Source: Cryptomeria japonica (taxonomy: Eukaryota > Streptophyta > Pinopsida > Cupressales > Cupressaceae). From it: a DNA stretch of 64,000 bases. Below, piece after piece: positions 56,811 to 64,000 of this stretch. How positions within the stretch are numbered: position 1 is the first letter of the stretch; every line of letters starts with the position of its first letter. The position numbers and the translations under genes were made by a program. The notes below the pieces were generated by a model. It saw nothing but the letters and a program-made list of their open reading frames with translations, was not told where the DNA came from and searched no databases. The DNA lies in the NCBI RefSeq assembly GCF_030272615.1, contig NW_026729329.1, forward strand, positions 1-64,000, read 5' to 3'.

Positions 56811-57424
56811 AGGTTTAATTTCTTTTTATAAAATTTAATAATCGATATTATTAAAAGTAAAATGATTATTTTTTAGGCTAAAGGGGTAATTTATTGTTGA
56901 ATATTAAATATTTGATATTTAATAATTAAGGGGGATTTATTTCGATATTAATGTGAAGTTATTTGTTAGGAAATTGTTATATTTGATTTAGTTAACTTTA
57001 ATAGACAAATTTAAAAACATTATTCGCATTGGCTCAATTAGTTATTTGTGATTTCAATGGAATATTTATTAACATTTATTTTATTAGTATTGGAATTAAT
57101 TAATACTATTAGGGATGATTACTCTCTCTTGATTAAAAATTGAAGAATTATTTGGGTAAATTAATTAATTAATTAATTAAGTTGTGAAGACTTCTAGGGT
57201 AAAATATTTTAGTGTTAAAAATGTAAACGCTAAAATTGTTGAGTTAATTAAATTAACTTTAGGAACCCATTCTTTTAACGCATGAGTTAACCTTTAGTGT
57301 AAACAAATTTAGTTAACCCATCTTTTGATTGTATAACATCTAGTATTTTAGTGTTGTTTTAAAAAAAATTGTTGTTGTGTTTTTGCCCAAAAGTTTGGGC
57401 ATGACACCTTCCTCCTAGCTCTCA

Positions 57425-57438
57425 GGGCTCTAATACCA
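57425..57438 (-). other. Primer-binding site of the non-coding element
   Basis: Minus strand TGGTATTAGAGCCC, one base off the Met-tRNA type TGGTATCAGAGCCC, directly at the LTR edge. The tandem copies end near 55820, 56113 and 56418; the third keeps the unmutated version. Confidence 0.8.
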
Positions 57439-57766
57439 TGAAGAAGTTGAGAAATACAACTTCAGAGATCCCAAGAACACCTGCAAGCAAAATACCTATC
57501 ACGAGAGAAGAATGGAGGCAAAAAAATAATAATGGTTTTGAAGAAAAAGATTATCATTCAAAGAGGGAACGAAAAAGAAAATACAATACAATCCTTATAA
57601 AAGGAGATTATGCAACCCTAAAGAAACCCTAAAGGGATAATGTGTATTTAATAATTAGATTAAATACCTACCATATTATTAAATGCCTAAGTTTATCTTA
57701 AGTGTAGAGGATAATAGACTAATAATTAAATAAATAATTATTAGCTAATGCATGATAACTCTAACA
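57439..57766 (-). mobile_element. 5' LTR of the non-coding element
   Basis: TGAAGAAGTTGAG at the left end and AACTCTAACA at the right. It matches the 3' LTR at 50029-50352 with small indels. Gypsy B coding sequence resumes 5 bp further on. Confidence 0.88.
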
Positions 57767-57771
57767 GTTTT

Positions 57772-58770
57772 AATGAAATTTTTAATGCACTATTTAATGA
57801 GGATGTAGATATGGATCAACTAGTGCTTTGCCATAATATTTTTTAAAAGGGCTTTCATATGATTTCTAATCATTTGTATGAAGAGACAATTGAGAGTCTG
57901 GATGTCTTAATTGTTATGTCAATTTGTGAAGTGAATGATTACAATGACTAGGATGTGATTTTTGATTTGGTACCATTTGAAGAGGATGGTTTTTCTTCTA
58001 TTACTGGTTATGATGGTAATGTTGAAAATATTTCAGACTATTGTGAGCATGGTTTGTTTGATGAGGAAAGAGCTCTTCAAACTAATCAATAAATTCTATT
58101 TGTCTCTGCTAGTAGTGATCAACATGAATCAGAGTCAGAATCTTTAGTTTCATACCAATTGAATGAGTATTTGATCAGAGGAGGCATGAATGATGTCAAA
58201 CATAGGGTTAGCTTGCAGTTTACAAATGTTTGTGTATGTGGTCAGCATGTATGCAATGATATTTTCAAGTTATTGATCACATATGTAGATGAGAATCAGA
58301 TTTTTGATAAGGGTAAATACTAGTATCGCATTTTTTGTTGCCTTGGGCCATAAGTCATGGTTTGATTTTTACAAACTACAATATTATGTGTAGAAAAAAT
58401 GGGATTGACTCTACCACCTAATGGAGATGTACAAGTTTGTCCAAACTTGTGATGATGATATGAAAACTGAAATACAGTTGAGGTTTGAAGCTTTGATGAA
58501 GTTGAATGGAACTAGAAGAGAAGCTAATACCAAAATAATAAATTATAGATGCAAGTCATGAACTTGTATAAGGAGAAACTATAAGGAGTTTTCAAGTAAG
58601 TGTTTTGGTATTGATGTGGAATACCAGATTGGAAGACAAAGGAAAGCATGGTAAGTTTGATGCCATCTAGTTAAACCCATATCTGATTCAAAGCAAGTGG
58701 GGAGAAGATTCTTATTTTCTCCAAGAAATGATAGATGAAATTAATTAACTGCCTATTCATGGATAGTTCT
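57772..58770 (+). pseudogene. gypsy B, 3' part: acidic region and integrase C-terminus
   Basis: 57772-58320 continues the acidic frame (FNEIFNALFNEDVDMDQL) with several stops. From about 58360 to 58770, in more than one frame, the typical end of a Tat-type gypsy integrase appears: MKLNGTRREANTKIINYRCK, a region matching GDLVL-type sequence, KHGKFDAI, NPYLIQSKWGEDSYFLQEM and LPIHG..LKFYFS. Protease, reverse transcriptase, RNase H and the integrase core are missing, so this lineage or copy is internally deleted. Confidence 0.7.
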
Positions 58771-60302
58771 TGAAATTTTACTTCTCTTGAAGTATTTCTT
58801 TTCCATGAGCAATAGATTAAGCCTTGTGCATATTAGAATATGTTTCTTTTTTATGTTTAAGTTGCTCTATCTAGCTAACTTCCTTTTTAGTCTAATCTTT
58901 GAATGGTCTTCTCCACCAAAGATTCTAGATTCTCGTATCATCCCTAAGTAATGATCATCCCCAACTAGAGCCATTGATAGTCTTGAAAATGATTGTGCAA
59001 AAAAATTTCGTGCCTTAGTCAAAATATTGGTCATTTTGATTTTATTTGGCAATCTGTCTTGTATTTTCAGACTTAGGGTTTAGGGTTTATGTCATTTGGT
59101 TGAGTCTCATTATAAAAAAACCTTAATCGTCTTATATTTCTTCATTACCTTTTTGTCCTAAGTCTGAAGGGTCTAAGCTCGTTGGAAGGGCCATTTATTC
59201 TCTTGATTTAAAGTTATAAATGTCGACCCCATTTTAATTTTATCCTAAGTCTGTGTTTTATTTCCTATGGTCAGGTCCCCTTTCTGATAGCCTAGTGGTT
59301 TATATTTCTAGTAGTTATGGTTCCTCCCAATGTCGCGATCAAAAGATGTTTACCACCACTACTCTATGAAATCGTGAGATCTTGCCACGTGTCCCTCTTT
59401 GACCGACAGTTTAACCAAAGAAATAACCTTAACTTTGTGGTTACTGTTCACTTTCAATTAAAACTTGAGCTACTAAAGGTACATAATTATGCACATGAAA
59501 AAAAACAACAATGATATTTTAATCTTAACCCAAAAGGTGCCCGAGGGTTAGCGGCCAGTGTTAGGCGATCATTGTGGCTGACAAATAAAGGGCAAACAAA
59601 TCTAATGGTCCTCACAGTCCCATGAAGGAAGATGCAAGGAAGTTAAGGACCGCGACATCATGAGATGATGCCACATATCCAAGGCAAGCCGAGATAAGTT
59701 GGAAGGTGGGGGTCACTCACTGAGGTGAGGTGGAAGGTGAGTTGGAGATGTTGTGTCATACCTTTGACGGGACCGCTTTCCCCATGTGATTGTTAATGTT
59801 AGATGGACCACTATTGTTCTTGCAATTTGCCAAAGATTAATTAATCAATGGTGGAGATTCAAACTTAATTCAAATGCAGTTTTGAGTCATTTCTTCACTA
59901 AAATGAGAAGTAATGGCAGATGAAATGGTGACACTCTGCTCCAAAATGGTAATAAATGAATTCTCATAGCCATTTCTAACTCACAAAGCAATTCAAAGGC
60001 GATCAGAAGGTGTTTCCTGAGACAAAACAATCGGTGCGAGTCCTCGCAATGCAAAATTGGGTTTTATCTGGTGTGTACAAAGTTGTAAGTTGCTAAATCC
60101 TTCTTCTATGTTTTTAGAGTTGTTGAAAGTGCGAATTGCATGAAATTGTAGTGAAAAGGTTACGAATTGCTCAAGGGTTTTTGAAATTTGGTAAAAAGGG
60201 GTGATAATTCACATATGTTGTGTTGAATTTGATAGTCTCTTGTTAAGCCCTAGTTTCTACTTTCCTTATGTGGGTAATTGTAAGAAGCCCTAGTCAAATA
60301 GG
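58771..60302. other. Non-coding; possible gypsy B 3' end and family X upstream region
   Basis: No coding sequence supported. I could not find a polypurine tract and LTR matching 47552-47605. The part at 59520-59780 is GC-richer. A short telomere-like run (ttagggtttagggttt, 59075-59090) is present. The stretch just before 60303 could be the family X leader or promoter; no clear TATA box was fixed. Confidence 0.5.
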
Positions 60303-63300
60303 ATGGCTCCCCTACGAAACCACTCAGGACAGATAGAGTATCTAAAGACAAATCTATTTGATAATTTTATTGATGAATTGAAGCCCTCAATAAATGATAA
60401 ATATTAGGGGCAGAGACTTGTACAAGGTAAAACCTTAGGAGAAGGGTTAACTAACAAGGCATATAACATCGTGGATGCTAGGGTGTTAATTACTGGTGTG
60501 GAATTATTTAAGTTGTGGTATGGACAAAGAAATTTGCAAGGCCCATTTTCAAGTGTCAGGCAATATGACTTTGGCAGGTTAGTGGTTCCCAATGTATTCA
60601 TGGATTTTGACCTCTTCAAAGTTGTTGCAGACAGATATGAGCCCATTTATAGAGTTATAAGGGGAAATGAGTGAGAACTTTTGTTGACAATCAGGGAGGA
60701 ATTTCAAAAGATTTTTTATTTGTATGAACCTTCTGCTACCTTGGTTCAGAGAGATTTGAATGAACTAAAGATTGAATATTATAGAATGAAGGGTTTTATT
60801 AGAGCTAGCCTCCTTCTAGCTCATTTGGCAAAAGTGGGAGATACAACTTATCATATTAACCCTAGTTCAAAAGAGCCCTTTCCTATTGGTGATTTCACCA
60901 AATATTTGCAAGCCACTTTCTTTTCTCTATGCAAGATTTTAGGGTTCAACCCTATTACAGTCATGCCACCTAATTTTATGCATATGGCTATAGAAATTTA
61001 GCATCTAGATTTTACAGTGGTTTTTTACTTTGCCCCGTACCTAGAAGAGAAGATTCATGAGGGGTTGCAAGATATTAAGAATGGTGTATTTAGCACTCAT
61101 TTCTATTGGTATTCATTGTTAATGCACATGTTCTTATATAGAAATGTATATTATTGTGAGGGTGTCATTAACCTCAAGAGAACAGTTGACAATATTGAGA
61201 TGATGGTGCAACTTTGGAGTATAGACATGTCTTGGGACAGACAGGAAGCAAGTTTTGTTAGGTTTTATAGTAGTTTTTCTTCTAGACTAAGGAAGAGATT
61301 AACCGTGAATCCACCAAAGATTTCCACGAAGCTACATGATTTTGTAAGACCAAAGGAAAGGCTGCCACTATTTAAAACTGAGCACAACTAGGGGGACATC
61401 ATTCCTTATCCTATTAGTACAATTATCAAAGTTTATGGTTTCCCTGGCCAGCCAGATGTATTACCTTTTAATGTTCCTTTGAGGTTAGATTTTGGTGAAG
61501 TATTGTGGCAAATAGGTTGTGTACATGATAAGGAGTTGAAGGATAGAGGAAAATGGACTATTTTCCTTGATTATACTATCATCCCATACTTTGTGATTAT
61601 AAAAGGGGGATATGTGCATTTTGACAAGATTTTTGCACCATATCATTTAGGGGTTTGCACAATCAGACATAGTGACTCAGAGGGGTTTTACAATATTTTT
61701 AGGGTAAGAATAAAGGAAGTCCATTGCCCCATGAATACAATTTCCATAAGGATATAATAAAAAATGAATTTCATCTCAAGACTCGGGATTGGATGAAGGA
61801 GAAATGGATAGCTTTTAGGAAGCTATGGGCTATAGTACAGAAAATGGATCCCAGTTATGATCCAGTAAAGAACTTCACTTTATTTTGTGCCAAAATATAT
61901 GTTGTCATGAACAATTTTGATGAACTAATTCTTGCATTAAAAGAAAAGAGAAACGGACTTGAGGAAGTTCATGTCTGGCAAGTTGAGAGAAGAAATGTGC
62001 AGCAGCCTACAACCATCACACCGAAAGAAGCAACCCTGATTAATTAGATGAGAATGAAACAACTGGGTTCGCCTCCTCCTCCACCTCACAAAATAGATGG
62101 GCTAGAAGAAGCTAGACCTAGCTATGTGCCTCCTCCAAAGGGTGTGTTGTAATAAAAATGGTAAGAGAAGAAACAAGTAGTGAAGAGGAGAGTAGTAGTG
62201 ATAGTGAAAGGTTGGTAAGAAGAAAAGGAAAGAAGATAATAAAGATGGAGCCACCCCCAAAAACACAAGTAAAACCTTTTAAAGGGGTCAAGATCATTGA
62301 TCTTGAAGAATTAGACAAAATTCCTTCACCACCTCATGTGCCTTTTTAACCTCCAAGGCAGGTTGAAGAACAAAGAGAGGAGCAGCACTTGGAAGAACAA
62401 TAGGAGGAAGGTACCATCATAGTGATGAATTGAGAGATGTAGATTGGCATTCCTCCTGTGCCACCCACTTTTGAATTGGACCTCACTCCTTTGGATATTC
62501 AGGGTAGAGCCTTTAGAGATGCTAGGAAGGAGGCATGTGATAGATTCTTGAAGATGAATCCTCTGTAAGAAGCCCAACCTTCTTGCAATCTATATGTAAA
62601 ATGAATATAGAAGAATACAAGAGGAGAAGTGCTGAGAGAAAGGCCCAAAAACAACACAGATCTGATCAGGAAAATTAGGAAGAGGTTAAAAATAAAATGA
62701 TGGAAGGATTTAAAGGAATTACTACAGATGAAGGTGGGATGATTATAAATCAGTTTAGAGTCTTTTTTTTCTAGAATGGGATATAGATGATGTAGTGGAT
62801 TTTGATGCAATCAGAAAATCAAAAGATCAACAGTTTAGTTCAGAGGAAGAAGTAAGGGTGGCACTGAAAGGGTCAGAATTTGTAAATGATTATGCAAATT
62901 TGGCAATATGGGCACTAGAATAGGGACCTAAGAGGCCTAATATTAGTGATATCAATCCAAACTTGAGGGAAAGCCTCATTATAAAAAGATCCACTTATAC
63001 ATCAAATGTTGAGGCCTCAAAGTTAGCTATTGATGTGGCCAAATTGGCCCATGAAACTTCAAAGAGGGAGGCTAAAGAAAAAGAGGAGCTAATGAAGAAG
63101 TTTGAAGATCTTTTCAGTGATTATAATGCAGTTCAACAAAGGTGTGTGGAGCTGCAAACTAAAGTTCAAATTCTTGAGGAAAGATAGATAGGAGAATCTT
63201 CTTCATCTCCTACAATTGCAACAGTCCCATCAATGTCTAGGTCTCCACCTATCTCACATGTAGATGCAATAGTTCAATTCAATAGTGAGACTGATGTTCC

Positions 63301-64000
63301 AAGCACACCATCAATGCCATATGTTGATAAAGAGCCTGAACCCACTAGATCAACTGACCCAACAAGAGCCCAAATTTTGGAGAAAGTCAATGAGTTGAAA
63401 AATAAGCTAAAGGAGTTAGAGGACCAGTCTTCCTGTAAGTAGAGAGAGATAGTTAGCTCAGTGATAACTCATTTGAATGTGAAGGTGGATAGTAGATTAA
63501 ATAGCATTCATTCTTTATATTCTTTATTGTTTAATGCTATTTAAAGTTTTGACAGAGATAAGGATGTGTCAATCCCTTTGTTTACAAAATGGTTACAAAG
63601 GGGAAATAAACTCAGAATAATGTCAATGGATTCCAAATGCCATGCTGAGAGGCGACCCACACTTCAGCCAATCTATCCTTTGGTAAAATCAATGCAGGAA
63701 GCTCACATGCTGCCAGAAAATATAGAAAGAAAGATAATGGAGTTGATGAGAAGCTTCATTGAGCTGAATGAAACACTTATGTCAGGTATTGAAGATGAGA
63801 GTGGGGCAATTAAGTCTTTAAAATTTTGGAAGGAAGAGGCAGAAAGAGTCATCAACACTCAAGTGGACTTGATTTATGAGGAACTAGATACTGGCATGCT
63901 AGAGGACATGATGGACAAAATAATATCTACAAGAACATTTTTTGAATCTTTTGAAAGAGAGACAAATCAAGTGGCAGTTAAGTATACTCCATACAAAGAA
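60303..64000 (+). pseudogene. Family X, copy 2 (N-terminus present, right end outside window)
   Basis: Starts ATG at 60303 (MAPLRNHSGQIEYLKTNLFD). One frame runs to 61754 with stops near 60405, 60672, 60999 and 61389. Frameshifts lie near 61720 and 62150. Blocks in order: an N-terminal domain absent from copy 1 (FKLWYGQRNLQGPFSSVRQY; FQKIFYLYEPSATLVQRDL), MDMSWDRQEASFVRF, VLPFNVPLRLDF, FRKLWAIVQKMDPSYDPVKN, PPPPP linker, acidic/basic linker (62158-62349), a coiled coil (62963-63187, EAKEKEELMKKFEDLFSDYN) and the helical C-terminus. Ancestral length is well over 1000 codons. Family not recognised; the layout (folded N-terminus, disordered linker, coiled coil) would fit a structural or accessory element protein. 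Confidence 0.62.

Larger units (their letters stand above)
55195..57438. repeat. Complex tandem duplication of leader with primer-binding-site repeats
   Basis: A ~340 bp leader segment (about 55195-55540) is repeated at about 56810-57150. Each copy is followed by ~300 bp units starting at tttgggtaaatt: 55541, 55839, 56132, 56437 (partial, ends about 56686) and 57151. Units 1-3 and 5 end with ggctctaatacca or ggctctgatacca (the primer-binding site in reverse) plus gaagaagttgagaaat, the first bases of the LTR. Unit 5 joins the real LTR at 57439. Confidence 0.9.
50029..57766 (-). mobile_element. Large non-coding LTR element (LARD-like), 7.74 kb
   Basis: LTRs at 50029-50352 and 57439-57766 (324 and 328 bp, TGAAGAAG...CTAACA). 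A polypurine tract sits next to the left LTR and a Met-type primer-binding site next to the right LTR, so it reads on the minus strand. The target-site duplication is ttttt/gtttt (50024-50028, 57767-57771; one mismatch). The interior has no recognisable gag or pol. It interrupts gypsy B coding DNA. It is likely mobilised in trans by a copia element. Confidence 0.85.

Noticed and set aside
59075-59090. Telomere-like ttagggtttagggttt
   Set aside because: Only about two repeat units; too short to be an interstitial telomere array.

Overview
This 64 kb window looks like heterochromatic, transposon-filled DNA from a large plant nuclear genome. It is AT-rich, and almost every recognisable coding stretch is a decayed plant retroelement: Ty1/copia, Ty3/gypsy and a LINE. 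The long gypsy leaders and the element style remind me of gymnosperm (conifer-type) genomes, but the sequence alone cannot prove the lineage. I recognise no intact host gene, no RNA gene and no bacterial feature.

Layout. 1-5572: a minus-strand Ty1/copia element (copia-1), entering from outside the window and split by a solo LTR (610-1420). 6509-13962: a minus-strand Ty3/gypsy element (gypsy A) whose gag-protease-integrase tail lies in one reading frame with the reverse transcriptase region missing. It sits between two 2.46 kb direct repeats (4044-6508 and 13963-16426), each holding the copia-1 gag start, LTR and flank. 16427-26029: about 9.6 kb with no recognisable gene. 26044-32274: a nearly full-length, degenerate plus-strand LINE with a 14 bp target-site duplication. 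33101-36790: a unit bounded by 30 bp inverted ends, carrying a decayed ~850-codon reading frame of unknown function and followed by a gypsy-type primer-binding site. 37199-39456: a 5'-truncated copy of a second unknown coding family (family X). 40418-47546: a complete degenerate minus-strand copia element (copia-2) inserted in the probable 5' LTR of a plus-strand gypsy element (gypsy B). Gypsy B continues at 47552-50028 and 57772-58770, interrupted by a 7.7 kb non-coding LTR element at 50029-57766. 60303-64000: a longer copy of family X, running off the window.

The genes do not form a host pathway; their logic is nested insertion. The clearest order is: gypsy B first, then copia-2 in its LTR and the large non-coding element in its coding region. 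Copia-1 inserted before the 2.46 kb duplication that surrounds gypsy A. Nearly all reading frames carry stops or frameshifts, so current activity of these copies is unlikely. The features most worth follow-up are the inverted-end coding unit at 33.1-36.8 kb, family X, the tandem primer-binding-site repeats at 55.5-57.4 kb, and the gypsy A arrangement.
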